A stretch of 64,000 nt of DNA from RGIG3077 sp045541475 (GCA_045541475.1 JAZQJI010000041.1:1-64000); one strand, 5' to 3'. Positions 50,886 to 60,822 are shown, numbered from the stretch's first letter. Notes: generated by a model not told the origin, from the letters alone. Numbers and translations are program-made.

Positions 50886-52342
50886 CGATAATACTTGAAA
50901 ATAACGATTTTAAATACGAAACCGAAGCAGTTGTTAAGTTATTTTTTCCTGCAATGCATTTTGCATTTGCTGACGGTAGCTGCAGAATAGATGGCGAATT
51001 TTGCAGAACAAAGCTGAAAATAGGCAAAAAATATACCTACGCTTTTGCTTATGTAAAAATCGGGGACAGCATAAAGTGCAAAGCTGCAAAGAGGATTGAC
51101 AATGCCGATGCTGACTACACGCAAAAGTGCGAAACCGCACTTTGCCGCTGCCTTTATATCTGTTTGCAGAATCTGACAAAGAAAGACTGCAAATGGGGTA
51201 TGCTTACGGGTGTGCGCCCTGCAAAGTTTGTGCGTCAGTTTTTTGATAAAGGATATACCGATAGCGAAATTGCAGATATTCTTAAAAACAGATATTTTGT
51301 TAGCGAGGAAAAAATTAAGCTTGTTTTTGATATTTACAAGCTGCAAAAAAGCTGTGTGGAGTTTTGCTCGCCGCAAAAATTCAGCCTTTATGTTTCCATA
51401 CCGTTTTGCCCCACAAGATGCACGTATTGCTCGTTTATTTCACATTCGGTTCAATCAAGTCAAAAGCTTATAGATGAATATGTAGAACTTTTGAATAGAG
51501 AACTTGAAATAATAGCAGACTACAGCAAAAGGTATAATCTTAAAGCGGAAACTGTATATTTCGGCGGCGGAACACCTACTTCACTTACAGCTATTCAGCT
51601 TGATAAGATTTTGACAACTATTGAAAATAATTTTGATTTATCGGGCGTTCGTGAATATACCGTTGAAGCAGGCAGGCCTGATACTATTACTGCGGACAAG
51701 CTTAAAACAATCAAATCGCACGGCATTGGGCGGATTTCAGTAAATCCGCAGAGTACGAATGATGAGGTTTTAAAAGCCATTGGCAGAAACCATACCGCAC
51801 ATGATTTTTTTGCAGGTTATGAATTGGCACGAAAAATCGGATTTGATTGCATTAATACTGACCTTATTGCAGGTTTGCCGTGTGATAATCTGCAAAGCTT
51901 TGAAAAAACACTTGACGATATGCTACAAATTGCTCCCGAAAATATTACCGTGCATAGCTTAACGCTTAAAAAAAGTGCAAAAATGTACGAAAATGGCAGT
52001 GACGGATTTTTGGATAACGTGGGCGAAATGCTTGATATGACTTTTGATAAGCTCACAAAAAGCAATTATTTGCCGTATTATATATACAGGCAGAAAAATA
52101 CATCGGAAAACCTCGAAAATGTTGGATATTCGCTTAAAGGGAAAGAGTGCTTGTATAATATCTACATAATGGACGATACAAGGACAATTCTCGGAGCGGG
52201 CTGTGGTGCTTCAAGCAAGCTTGTAAGAACTGAGTTTGACATGAAAAGGTTTTTTAACTTTAAATATCCCTTTGAGTATATACGGGATTTTGACTTGATG
52301 AACGAAAAGAAAAAGGCTATTGCCGAATTTTTTAAAGATTGA
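50882..52342 (+). CDS. hemZ: Coproporphyrinogen III dehydrogenase-like radical SAM protein HemZ
   Basis: A 486-residue radical-SAM protein. An N-terminal region of about 165 residues precedes the core, which is specific to HemZ, and includes MLTGVRPAKFVRQFFDKG. The cluster motif CPTRCTYCSF and the YFGGGTPTSL and SVNPQSTNDEVL motifs follow. HemZ is annotated as oxygen-independent coproporphyrinogen oxidase, but many relatives in this family are heme chaperones; heme synthesis genes are not seen here. It overlaps the MBL gene by ATGA. Confidence 0.9.
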   Translation: MTIILENNDFKYETEAVVKLFFPAMHFAFADGSCRIDGEFCRTKLKIGKKYTYAFAYVKIGDSIKCKAAKRIDNADADYTQKCETALCRCLYICLQNLTKKDCKWGMLTGVRPAKFVRQFFDKGYTDSEIADILKNRYFVSEEKIKLVFDIYKLQKSCVEFCSPQKFSLYVSIPFCPTRCTYCSFISHSVQSSQKLIDEYVELLNRELEIIADYSKRYNLKAETVYFGGGTPTSLTAIQLDKILTTIENNFDLSGVREYTVEAGRPDTITADKLKTIKSHGIGRISVNPQSTNDEVLKAIGRNHTAHDFFAGYELARKIGFDCINTDLIAGLPCDNLQSFEKTLDDMLQIAPENITVHSLTLKKSAKMYENGSDGFLDNVGEMLDMTFDKLTKSNYLPYYIYRQKNTSENLENVGYSLKGKECLYNIYIMDDTRTILGAGCGASSKLVRTEFDMKRFFNFKYPFEYIRDFDLMNEKKKAIAEFFKD

Positions 52343-52360
52343 TTTGAAAGGAAGATTGTT

Positions 52361-52738
52361 ATGGCAAATTTTGATAACGCATTTGAAAGCATGAAGAGAG
52401 GCTTTGACAAGGCAGCTGCTAAAACGGGAGAGGTTATTGGTTCTTCCAAACTTGCCGTTGAAAAAGCACAGATAAAAACACGTATTAATTCTCTTTACAC
52501 AAGACTTGGCAGAGCTTACTACCTTAGCTTGCAGGGCAACGAAGAAGAAAAGGCTTTGATTGAGAAAATTTTGGCAAGAATTGAGGGTGCTATGAGCGAC
52601 CTTGAAGATGTTGAGGTTTTAATTGCAAGCACAAAGAGCATTAAATGTCCTGTTTGTGCAAAAAGAAATTCTGCAAGTGCTGATTTCTGCACTGAGTGCG
52701 GAATGTCGCTTTATGATGATACGCAGGACAATTTCTGA
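52361..52738 (+). CDS. Zinc-ribbon protein with N-terminal helical region
   Basis: A 125-residue cytoplasmic protein. Residues 1-90 are helical (FDNAFESMKRGFDKAAAKTG, with later coiled-coil-like sequence). The C-terminus has a zinc ribbon with CPVC and CTEC pairs (IKCPVCAKRNSAS and FCTECGMSLY). I cannot assign a function. It lies 18 bases after hemZ, with its own GAAAGGAAG ribosome site, and 10 bases before the methyltransferase. Confidence 0.72.
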   Translation: MANFDNAFESMKRGFDKAAAKTGEVIGSSKLAVEKAQIKTRINSLYTRLGRAYYLSLQGNEEEKALIEKILARIEGAMSDLEDVEVLIASTKSIKCPVCAKRNSASADFCTECGMSLYDDTQDNF

Positions 52739-52748
52739 TTAAAAAACT

Positions 52749-54092
52749 ATGAAAAAGAACGAGATTGTAAGGCTTGAAATCACAGGTTTAACGCAGGAAG
52801 GCAACGGTGTGGGAAGATTTGAGGGCATGGCTGTTTTTGTGCCGTTTACCGCCGTTGGCGACGTGATAAACGCTCGTATTGTCAAGCTGAAAAAAACGCA
52901 TGCTTACGGAATAATTGAAAGTGTTGAAACAAAATCTGCTGATAGAATTGCGTCTGATTGTGTTTCATTTTTAAAATGCGGCGGTTGCAGCTTTCGGCAT
53001 ATTGATTATAATGCAGAGCTTAAAGCAAAGCAAAGCTTTGTTGCTGATGCTTTCGTGCGCCTTGGCAAGATAAAAGCCGAAATTGACGATATTTTAGGCT
53101 GCGAGAATACTGATAAATATCGTAACAAAGCACAGTATCCCGTAAGGCAGGTTGATGGCAAAGCCGTGTGCGGATTTTACTCAAAGCGCAGTCATAGAAT
53201 TACCTCGCAGACAAAGTGCGCCCTTTCGCCCGATGTTTTTGCCGATATTGCCGATGATGTGCTGCAATATGTAAACGAAAGGAATATTCCTGCCTATGAT
53301 GAAGAAAAAGGCACGGGTATTCTGCGCCATATATATCTGCGCCGTGGTTTTAACAGCGGTCAGATTATGCTTTGCCTTGTTTGCACAAAAGCGCATGATT
53401 TCAGCGGACTTACCGAGTTGTTAACAGCAAAGTACAGTAATATAAAAGCAATTGTGCAAAATATTAACCCTGCAAATACAAATGTTATTCTGGGCAAAGA
53501 AAATGTAGTTTTGTTTGGCGATGGTACTATCAGAGATATCATGTGCGGCAATGAAATTACACTTTCGCCGCACTCGTTCTATCAAGTGAATACCGAGCAG
53601 GCAGAAAAGCTTTATGCCATTGCAGGTGATTTTGCCGATGTAAACGAAAATTCTTTTGTGCTTGATTTGTACTGCGGTGCGGGAACGATAGGGCTTTCAA
53701 TGGCGCGTGATATCAAAAAGCTTTTAGGCGTGGAGATTGTAGAAAGTGCCGTTATAAATGCAATCGAAAACGCAAAACTTAATTATATAGATAATGCGGA
53801 GTTTATCTGCGCCGATGCGGCTAAGGCTGCTGATGAACTTGCGAAAAATAACACCAAACCCGATGTGGTAATTCTTGACCCGCCAAGAAAGGGCTGCGAT
53901 AGCCTGACGCTTGAATCGGTGGTAAAAATGTCGCCTCAAAGGGTTGTTATGGTTTCGTGCAACCCCGCAACCTGCGCCCGCGACTGCGCCGCTTTAGAAA
54001 AAATGGGATACAAAACGCTGAAGGTAAAGCCTGTTGATATGTTTCCGAGAACGACGCATGTTGAGTGTGTTTGTTTGCTTGAAAAGATATAA
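52749..54092 (+). CDS. rlmD: 23S rRNA (uracil-5-)-methyltransferase with TRAM domain (RlmD-like)
   Basis: A 447-residue RumA/RlmD-type enzyme. The TRAM domain (about 1-60) has VRLEITGLTQEGNGVGRFEG; the cluster cysteines follow in CVSFLKCGGCSFRH. The SAM core has LDLYCGAGTIGLSMA, DPPRKGCD and the catalytic Cys in VVMVSCNPATCARDC. It methylates uracil in 23S rRNA, the Firmicutes versions often modifying both U747 and U1939. The shorter paralogue at 16991-18142 lacks TRAM. It is the last gene of the recJ-relA run. Confidence 0.9.
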   Translation: MKKNEIVRLEITGLTQEGNGVGRFEGMAVFVPFTAVGDVINARIVKLKKTHAYGIIESVETKSADRIASDCVSFLKCGGCSFRHIDYNAELKAKQSFVADAFVRLGKIKAEIDDILGCENTDKYRNKAQYPVRQVDGKAVCGFYSKRSHRITSQTKCALSPDVFADIADDVLQYVNERNIPAYDEEKGTGILRHIYLRRGFNSGQIMLCLVCTKAHDFSGLTELLTAKYSNIKAIVQNINPANTNVILGKENVVLFGDGTIRDIMCGNEITLSPHSFYQVNTEQAEKLYAIAGDFADVNENSFVLDLYCGAGTIGLSMARDIKKLLGVEIVESAVINAIENAKLNYIDNAEFICADAAKAADELAKNNTKPDVVILDPPRKGCDSLTLESVVKMSPQRVVMVSCNPATCARDCAALEKMGYKTLKVKPVDMFPRTTHVECVCLLEKI

Positions 54093-54107
54093 AGAAGGAA
54101 TGAAGAT

Positions 54108-54359
54108 ATGCAGTAGGATAAAAAGCGTAAATGCAGTAAAATTTTGGAAGCACTTGGCGAGTTGCTGTTAACTTTTCTGTGTTGGGAAGTTGGTGTGCTT
54201 ATTGTCGGTGCGTTCGGCGCGGATTTCGAATCTGATGGCATTAACTACGATTTGATTATCCTACTGGGAGTGGCCGTATTTCTTGTTACCGTTATAGCTG
54301 TTAATGGGATTGTTCAATGCGTAAAGAAAAGATTTGAAGCAAAGGATAAAAAGAAATAA
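54108..54359 (+). pseudogene. Small two-helix membrane protein with an in-frame amber codon at codon 3
   Basis: The well-placed ATG (54108, behind GAAGGAATGA) is followed by CAG and then TAG (54114-54116). The frame then stays open for 81 codons to TAA, coding a basic segment (DKKRKCSKILEALG) and two hydrophobic helices. Translation could restart at the TTG at 54144, giving 71 residues (two helices, tail KKRFEAKDKKK). TAG ends other genes here, so recoding is unlikely. Either this is a damaged gene, or the TTG is the true start. Function unknown. Confidence 0.5.
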
Positions 54360-54420
54360 ACAAAACGTTTGTAAACATTTTCGTATATAAAATATCACAA
54401 TATAGATACTTGGAGGACTT

Positions 54421-55788
54421 ATGAAAAGAGAACGGTTAGGCAGCAGACTTGGCTTTATTCTGCTAAGCGCAGGCTGCGCGATAGGAATAGGAAATGTGTG
54501 GAAATTTCCGTACATGGTTGGGCAGTACGGCGGCGGTTTGTTTGTGCTGATATATCTCTTTTTTCTTATAATTATGGGCGTGCCGGTAATGACAATGGAA
54601 TTTGCACTTGGCAGAGCTTCGCAGAAAAGTCCTGCAAAAATGTATCAGGAATTAGAGCCTAAGGGTACAAAATGGCATTGGCACGGAACTGTTGCTGTTG
54701 TGGGAAATTATATATTGATGATGTTTTACACAACGGTTTCGGGCTGGATACTGCAATACTTTTTTTACACGGCAAAGGGTGATTTTGTCGGGCTTGATAC
54801 AGCAGGTGTGAAGCAGTTTTATGATAATATGCTGCTTGATGCACCCATGATGGTGTTGTTTATGGCGATTGTTGTTGTTTTAGGGTTTGCCGTTTGCTCC
54901 TTTGGATTGCAGAATGGACTTGAAAAAATCACCAAGGTTATGATGCTTGCACTTCTTGCTATCATGATTGTTCTTGCAGTAAACAGTATTTTTATGGATG
55001 GCGGAGAGGAAGGCTTAAAGTTTTATCTTTTGCCGAATGTTGAAAATATCAAGAAGGTAGGTATTGGCAATGTAATTGTAGGCGCAATGAATCAAGCGTT
55101 TTTTACTTTAAGCCTGGGCATGGGAGCTATGGCGATTTTCGGCAGCTATATAGGTAAGGAACGTGCGCTTATGGGCGAGGCGGTAAACGTTGCTTTGCTT
55201 GATACTTTTGTTGCGTTTTCTTCGGGACTTATCATCTTCCCGGCGTGCTTTGCCTACAACGTTAACCCCGATAGCGGTCCACCCCTTATATTTGTAACAC
55301 TGCCAAACATTTTCAACAACATACCCATGGGCAGATTTTGGGGCAGTTTGTTTTTTGTATTCCTCACATTTGCGGCGTTTTCAACTGTTTTAACCGTTTT
55401 TGAAGGTATTATAGCCTGCACGATTGATATTTTTGGCTGGAGCAGAAAAAAAGCGTGCATAATAAACTGTGTTGCAATGCTTGTTTTATCACTGCCGTGC
55501 GCTTTGGGATTTAATGCTTTAAGCGAAATTAAACCTTTTGGTGATGGCACGTCTATTATGGATTTGGAAGACTTTATTGTAAGCAATTTGATTTTGCCGA
55601 TAGGTTCGCTTTGCTTTCTGCTTTTCTGTGTTTCTAAAAAAGGTTGGGGTTGGGATAATTTCGTTAACGAGGCAAATTCAGGCAAGGGACTTAAAGTTCA
55701 AAAGTTTATGCGTGGTTATGTTACTTATGTTCTGCCAGTTATTATAGCGATTTTGTTTGTCTTTGGATTATACAATTTTTTTAAGTAG
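54421..55788 (+). CDS. Sodium-dependent transporter (NSS/SNF family)
   Basis: A 455-residue transporter of the neurotransmitter:sodium symporter family with about 11-12 helices. The start RLGSRLGFILLSAGCAIGIGNVWKFPYM is the sodium and substrate-site helix 1; GRASQKSPAKMYQ and the helix-6 region LSLGMGAMAIFGSY also match. Such transporters carry amino acids such as tyrosine, tryptophan or leucine. It ends FNNFFK with a TAG. A terminator follows. Confidence 0.92.
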   Translation: MKRERLGSRLGFILLSAGCAIGIGNVWKFPYMVGQYGGGLFVLIYLFFLIIMGVPVMTMEFALGRASQKSPAKMYQELEPKGTKWHWHGTVAVVGNYILMMFYTTVSGWILQYFFYTAKGDFVGLDTAGVKQFYDNMLLDAPMMVLFMAIVVVLGFAVCSFGLQNGLEKITKVMMLALLAIMIVLAVNSIFMDGGEEGLKFYLLPNVENIKKVGIGNVIVGAMNQAFFTLSLGMGAMAIFGSYIGKERALMGEAVNVALLDTFVAFSSGLIIFPACFAYNVNPDSGPPLIFVTLPNIFNNIPMGRFWGSLFFVFLTFAAFSTVLTVFEGIIACTIDIFGWSRKKACIINCVAMLVLSLPCALGFNALSEIKPFGDGTSIMDLEDFIVSNLILPIGSLCFLLFCVSKKGWGWDNFVNEANSGKGLKVQKFMRGYVTYVLPVIIAILFVFGLYNFFK

Positions 55789-55825
55789 TCGGCTGAATGA
55801 AATCTGATACTATCGTAATATTGAC

Positions 55826-55868
55826 TAACCTCAGAAAGAATTGTCTCTATTTGAGGTTAGTTTTTTAT
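55826..55868 (+). terminator. Terminator of the NSS transporter gene
   Basis: CTAACCTCA (55826-55834) pairs perfectly with TGAGGTTAG (55853-55861), followed by seven Ts. Confidence 0.9.
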
Positions 55869-55897
55869 TGACAAAACCGTTTAATAGTAGTAAAATA
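55869..55897 (+). promoter_or_regulatory. Sigma-A promoter of glnN
   Basis: TTGACA (55869-55874), a 17-base spacer, TAAAAT (55892-55897), about 60 bases before the start. It begins at once after the terminator. Confidence 0.85.
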
Positions 55898-55958
55898 CAT
55901 TGTGTATGATTAAATTTTAATGCAGTGGCGTAAATCCATTGCGCGAAACGGAGAATTT

Positions 55959-58079
55959 ATGATAGACAATAAAAACACCAATGAAGAATTTTTTTCTATA
56001 AAAGAGCAGTTTGGCACAGCAGTTTTTAATGATGACATAATGCGTGACAGATTGCCAAAAAACGTTTATCTTTCGCTTAAACGCACAAAGGATTTCGGTA
56101 TTGCGCTTGAACCCGATGTTGCCGATGTTGTTGCAAACGTTATGAAGAACTGGGCAATTGAGCAAGGTGCAACACATTTTACTCATTGGTTCCACCCCAT
56201 GACAGGCGTTACCGCCGAAAAGCATGATTCGTTTATTGGCAGAGATGCCGATGGCAGAATGATTACAGAGTTTTCCGGCAAGGTTCTTATCAAGGGCGAG
56301 GCAGATGCTTCGTCATTTCCATCAGGTGGTTTGCGTGATATCTGCGAGGCAAGAGGTTACACTGCATGGGACCCCACAAGTGATGCTTTTGTAAAAGAAC
56401 ATTCGCTGTATATTCCCACAGCTTTCTGCTCGTTCGGCGGTGAAGTGCTTGATAAAAAGACACCGCTTTTGCGTTCAATGGAAGCGATAAACGCTCAGTC
56501 TTTGCGTATTTTAAAGCTTTTCGGCAATACAACTTCTTCAAGAGTTACCGCAACAGTGGGTGCCGAACAGGAATATTTTTTGATAGATAAAGATTTGCAC
56601 GATAAGCGTCCCGACCTTGTTTTTGCCGGCAGAACGCTTTTTGGCGCAAAGGCACCTAAGGGTCAGGAAATGGACGACCATTACTATGGCTCTATCAAGA
56701 GCAGAGTAAACAGCTATATGCAGGACCTTGACAGAGAACTTTGGAAATTAGGGATTTATTCCAAAACAAAGCACAATGAGGTTGCACCTGCTCAGCATGA
56801 GCTTGCACCGCTGTTTTCTTCCGCAAACGTTGCCGCTGACCAAAATCAGCTGACAATGGATGTGATGAAAAAAATCGCATTAAAGCATAATTTGGTGTGC
56901 CTGCTGCACGAAAAACCCTTTGCAAGCGTAAGTGGTTCGGGTAAGCATAACAACTGGTCGCTGACAACTGATGACGGTATAAATCTTCTTGATCCGGGCA
57001 AAACACCGCACAAGAATATCATGTTCCTAACGTTTTTGTGTGCAATAATCAAGGCTGTTGATGAATACCCCGAGCTTTTCAGAATTTCTGTAGCTTCGGC
57101 AAGCAACGATTGCCGACTTGGCGGCAGCGAAGCTCCCCCTGCAATACTATCCGTTTTTGTCGGTACTGAAATCGAAAAAATTCTGAGCGCACTTGAAAGC
57201 GGCGCACTTATCAAGAAGAATCATAAGGAAGAATTGATGCTCGGCGTTGATTCTCTGCCGAATTTTCCGAAGGATAATACTGATAGAAACAGAACCTCGC
57301 CAATGGCATTTACGGGTAATAAGTTTGAATTCCGTATGCTTGGTTCAAGCGATTCAATATCATGTGCAAATATCATGATGAATTCAACCGTTGCTTATGA
57401 ACTTAAAGGTTTTGCTGACAGACTTGAAAACGCTGAGGATTTTTCCGCAGAACTCAACAAAATGCTTTCCGAAACGATTAAGAATCATAAGCGTGTAATT
57501 TGGGGCGGAAATAATTACAGTGACGAGTGGGTTGAGGAAGCCTGCAGACGCGGCTTGCCTAACCTTAAATCAAGTGTTGATGCGCTGCTTTGCTATGATG
57601 ATGAAAAGAATGTTGAGATGCTTTCTGCATTAAAGGTTTTTACCGCTACCGAGATCGCTTCGCGTCAGGAAATATTGCTTGAAAATTACAGCAAGCGTAT
57701 TAATATTGAAGCGTTAACGATGATTCACATGGCTAAAAAGCAGATTTTGCCCGTAGGCATAGAATATGTCGGCAAGCTTTGTAAAATTGTAGATTCCAAA
57801 AAGCGTCTTGGTTTTGCTGATGACTGCGTGGAACTTCGCATGGCAAGAAAGCTTTGCACTTTAAATGAAGAACTTGACAGTGCAATAGTTGAACTTGAAA
57901 AAGAAGAAAACTGTGCGCAGGCACTTTCGGGCGATGCAAAGGCTCAATCGGCTTATTACTGCGAAAAAGTGCTTTGCCGAATGGAAAAGCTGCGTGCTAT
58001 TGCTGACGAAATTGAAAACACAGTGCCCAGCGATATGTGGCCGTTCCCCACATACAGCGAGCTTATGTTTAATGTGTAA
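55959..58079 (+). CDS. glnN: Glutamine synthetase type III
   Basis: A 706-residue GS of the large GSIII class, twice as long as GSI. Features are THFTHWFHPMTG in the N-terminal part, GAEQEYFLIDKD, the KHNEVAPAQHELAP site, HEKPFASVSGSGKHNNWS (ATP/metal) and NRTSPMAFTGNKFEFRMLG. It makes glutamine from glutamate, ATP and ammonia, and is common in Ruminococcus and Bacteroides. ATG 55959 is chosen over 55920, which lacks a ribosome site. Confidence 0.95.
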   Translation: MIDNKNTNEEFFSIKEQFGTAVFNDDIMRDRLPKNVYLSLKRTKDFGIALEPDVADVVANVMKNWAIEQGATHFTHWFHPMTGVTAEKHDSFIGRDADGRMITEFSGKVLIKGEADASSFPSGGLRDICEARGYTAWDPTSDAFVKEHSLYIPTAFCSFGGEVLDKKTPLLRSMEAINAQSLRILKLFGNTTSSRVTATVGAEQEYFLIDKDLHDKRPDLVFAGRTLFGAKAPKGQEMDDHYYGSIKSRVNSYMQDLDRELWKLGIYSKTKHNEVAPAQHELAPLFSSANVAADQNQLTMDVMKKIALKHNLVCLLHEKPFASVSGSGKHNNWSLTTDDGINLLDPGKTPHKNIMFLTFLCAIIKAVDEYPELFRISVASASNDCRLGGSEAPPAILSVFVGTEIEKILSALESGALIKKNHKEELMLGVDSLPNFPKDNTDRNRTSPMAFTGNKFEFRMLGSSDSISCANIMMNSTVAYELKGFADRLENAEDFSAELNKMLSETIKNHKRVIWGGNNYSDEWVEEACRRGLPNLKSSVDALLCYDDEKNVEMLSALKVFTATEIASRQEILLENYSKRINIEALTMIHMAKKQILPVGIEYVGKLCKIVDSKKRLGFADDCVELRMARKLCTLNEELDSAIVELEKEENCAQALSGDAKAQSAYYCEKVLCRMEKLRAIADEIENTVPSDMWPFPTYSELMFNV

Positions 58080-58087
58080 TATTTATG

Positions 58088-58120
58088 TGCCCGAAGGCGA
58101 TATGCCATCGGGCATTTTTG
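58088..58120 (+). terminator. Terminator of glnN
   Basis: TGCCCGA (58088-58094) pairs with TCGGGCA (58108-58114), with an inner GGC/GCC stem and a T run. Confidence 0.85.
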
Positions 58121-58165
58121 TGTTGTTAAAGTGCATAAAATCAATAAAATTTTTGGTTTAAGGGA

Positions 58166-58194
58166 TTGACATTTGTATGCTTATCCTATATAAT
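58166..58194 (+). promoter_or_regulatory. Sigma-A promoter of secD
   Basis: TTGACA (58166-58171), a 17-base spacer, TATAAT (58189-58194): a near-consensus promoter. The leader of about 105 bases has a small hairpin TTGTGC/GCACAA and no terminator. Confidence 0.9.
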
Positions 58195-58304
58195 TATTAG
58201 GTGAATGTCGATTGGTTAAGCTTTTGCTCGTTTTGTGCTAATCTGCACAAAGTGTATCGTTAATTTATTGACAGTTATTACAATCAAATTCAGGAGGATA
58301 AATC

Positions 58305-59747
58305 GTGATTAAGACAAAGAAACCCGTGTTTTTCATCGTATTTGCCATTATTCTTGCCTTTTCATACTCTGTATTTTTCGGCATTAAATATTGGTACGGT
58401 GATATATGCGAAACACACGTAAAGGGTGCAGGTGATATCCGTTTGGGTATTGATATTATGGGCGGTGTTGACGTAACCTTCAAGCCTGTGGGCGCACCTA
58501 TATATGCAGAGGACGGTAAAACAGTTACGGGATATCAGACTGTTGAAGATGTTACCGAAGCTCAGCTTGACTCCGCACTTGAAATCATCAAGGTGAGAAT
58601 GGCTGCAAACAGCATTTTTGACTACGAAGCTTATGTTGACTATGATAACGAGCGCATTATCGTTCGTTTCCCGTGGCAGTCCAACGAAGAGAATTTTGAC
58701 CCCGAAAAAGCGGTTGACGAACTCGGCGAAACCGCTATGGTTGAATTCTGCGTTGGTTCCGCATACGACAAAGATAAAGTAGCACTTACGGGCGAACATA
58801 TTGAAAGTGCTTACGCAACAGGATATCAGGACGAAAAGTCAGGTACTGTTAAGTATGTTGTAGCGCTTGAATTTGATGAAGAAGGTAAACAGATTTTTGG
58901 CGATATTACTAAGCAGCAGGCGGCTTCAAAGGGCTCCATCGCAATCTGCATGGACGGCGAGGTTATCTCAGCGCCTACTGTTAACGAAGCTATTACAAAC
59001 GGTGAAGCTACAATTGAGTCTGAATCGTTTAAGAATGACTTTGCAGCAGCAAAGGAACTTGCAGATAAGATTAATGCAGGTTCGCTTCCCTTCTCTCTTG
59101 AAAGAGAATCTTTCAGCACAATTTCCCCTTCCATGGGTGAGGGTGCTTTGAATGTAATGATTATCAGCGGTATTATTGCATTTGTAATTATCGCAATTTT
59201 CATGATATTATTTTACAGATTGCCCGGTGCTATCGCATCAATTGCCCTTCTCGGACAGATCGCAGGCACAATGGCAGCTATCTCCGGTTTCTTCGGATTC
59301 CGCGAAAGCGCAACGCTTACAATCCCCGGTATAGCGGGTATCATTCTTGCTATCGGTATGGGTGTTGACTGTCAGGTAATTACTTTTGAACGCATCAAGG
59401 AAGAACTCAGCAGAGGCAAAACACTCGATTCTGCACTTACGGCAGGTTACAAGCGTGCATTTACCGCAATTCTTGATGGTAACATCACAATTATCATAGT
59501 AGCAGCTGTACTTATGGGCGCATTTGGTGTTCCCGGAAGCTTCTTCTACACAATTTTCAGCCCTATATTCAAGCTTTTCGGAACATCCACAGAAGGTACT
59601 ATCTACTCATTCGGCAACACATTGTTTGTTGGCGTGGTATGCAATTTCATCTTCGGTATTCTTGCAACCAAGCTCATGCTCTTCTCAATTTCAAGATTTA
59701 AGAAGCTGAGAAATAAGAAGCTTTACGGAGGTGCAGACAATGAGTAA
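58305..59747 (+). CDS. secD: Protein translocase subunit SecD
   Basis: A 480-residue membrane protein. SecD-SecF complexes use proton or sodium flow to pull proteins across the membrane after SecA. The start has one helix (IFAIILAFSYSVFFG-like), then the large periplasmic-side domain with LGIDIMGGVDVTFKP, and a five-helix C-terminal part with GIAGIILAIGMGVDCQVITFERIKEEL. The start is GTG behind AGGAGG. The SecF frame begins 8 bases before its end. Confidence 0.95.
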   Translation: MIKTKKPVFFIVFAIILAFSYSVFFGIKYWYGDICETHVKGAGDIRLGIDIMGGVDVTFKPVGAPIYAEDGKTVTGYQTVEDVTEAQLDSALEIIKVRMAANSIFDYEAYVDYDNERIIVRFPWQSNEENFDPEKAVDELGETAMVEFCVGSAYDKDKVALTGEHIESAYATGYQDEKSGTVKYVVALEFDEEGKQIFGDITKQQAASKGSIAICMDGEVISAPTVNEAITNGEATIESESFKNDFAAAKELADKINAGSLPFSLERESFSTISPSMGEGALNVMIISGIIAFVIIAIFMILFYRLPGAIASIALLGQIAGTMAAISGFFGFRESATLTIPGIAGIILAIGMGVDCQVITFERIKEELSRGKTLDSALTAGYKRAFTAILDGNITIIIVAAVLMGAFGVPGSFFYTIFSPIFKLFGTSTEGTIYSFGNTLFVGVVCNFIFGILATKLMLFSISRFKKLRNKKLYGGADNE

Positions 59748-60756
59748 GAAAAACAGAATTAAAAAGAACGCAGCACAGGCTAAAAACACCGTAAATGTTC
59801 TTGATACAAGCAACACATACGATTACATTGGCAAAAAGAAAATATATTTCATCGTTTCCATTGTTTTGATTGCAGTTTCAGTTCTTTCCGTATTTATCAG
59901 AGGTCTTGAAGTTGCTATCGAATTTAAGGGCGGTACAATTATCAACTACTCCTATTCAGGTGATATTAACCTTGGCGATGCTGAAAACGCTGTTGAGGAC
60001 GCAACGGGAATTAACGTTGAAGTTCAGAAGGGTGACTCTCTCGGTGATGACAGCGGCACAAAGACAATTTCCGTTTCATATACAGAAGAGATTGAACTTA
60101 CTGAAGAATTAAGAACAAAAATTTGTACCGCATTGCAGGAAAAACTTCCCGATAATGCAATTGATGACCTTGATGATGCATCATCAGTAAGCCCTGCTTC
60201 AGGCAGTACATTCTTCCTCAAGTGCCTTGTTGCTTTGCTTGTTGCAGTATTGTTCCTTATCATTTACATTGCATTGCGATTTAAGAGAATTGGAGGTTGG
60301 TCTGCCGGTGTGTGTGCAATTGCCGCACTTATTCATGACAGTGTTATAGTATTTGGTACTTTTATCATCTGCGGTTTTGAAATCGATGCAAACTTTATGG
60401 CGGTAGTTCTTACAATCCTCGGCTACTCCGTAAACAGCACAATCGTTATTTACGACCGTATCAGAGAAAATAAAAAGTATGCACCCAAGGCTGCTCTTGC
60501 AGATGTTGTAAACGCAAGTATTTCTCAGTCAAAGGTTCGTACACTTCGCACAACAATTACTACTGTAATTGCAATGACCGTTGTTTCTGTATGTGCAATT
60601 GTAAGCGGACTTGATTCCATTCTTGCATTTGCTTTCCCGCTTATCGTAGGTATGGTGGCAGGTGCTTATTCATCGCTTTGCCTTGCTCCTTCACTTTGGG
60701 TAACATGGTGTACAAGAAAAGGTGCGCAGCCCGTTGATGAGGATGCTGAAGACTAA
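59740..60756 (+). CDS. secF: Protein translocase subunit SecF
   Basis: A 338-residue six-helix partner of SecD. Motifs are VAIEFKGGTIINYSY (extracytoplasmic), and in the membrane part RFKRIGGWSAGVCAIAALIHD and VLTILGYSVNSTIVIYDRIREN, followed by the cytoplasmic stretch SQSKVRTLRTTITT. The ATG 59740 is preceded by CGGAGGTG; it overlaps secD by 8 bases and should be translationally coupled. Confidence 0.95.
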   Translation: MSKKNRIKKNAAQAKNTVNVLDTSNTYDYIGKKKIYFIVSIVLIAVSVLSVFIRGLEVAIEFKGGTIINYSYSGDINLGDAENAVEDATGINVEVQKGDSLGDDSGTKTISVSYTEEIELTEELRTKICTALQEKLPDNAIDDLDDASSVSPASGSTFFLKCLVALLVAVLFLIIYIALRFKRIGGWSAGVCAIAALIHDSVIVFGTFIICGFEIDANFMAVVLTILGYSVNSTIVIYDRIRENKKYAPKAALADVVNASISQSKVRTLRTTITTVIAMTVVSVCAIVSGLDSILAFAFPLIVGMVAGAYSSLCLAPSLWVTWCTRKGAQPVDEDAED

Positions 60757-60768
60757 TTAATAAAATGC

Positions 60769-60822
60769 AAAAAGCACTCTTGTGTATTCCGCTTTTGCGG
60801 TGCAATCTTGGGTGCTTTTTTC
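60769..60822 (+). terminator. Terminator of secDF
   Basis: AAAAAGCAC (60769-60777) pairs with GTGCTTTTT (60812-60820) around an internal hairpin CCGC/GCGG. A T run is part of the right arm. Confidence 0.75.

Noticed and set aside
54108..54116. TAG recoding (pyrrolysine or suppressor) to explain the amber codon
   Set aside because: TAG ends ordinary genes here (the NSS transporter and the Wzt-type gene), and no pyl genes are seen.
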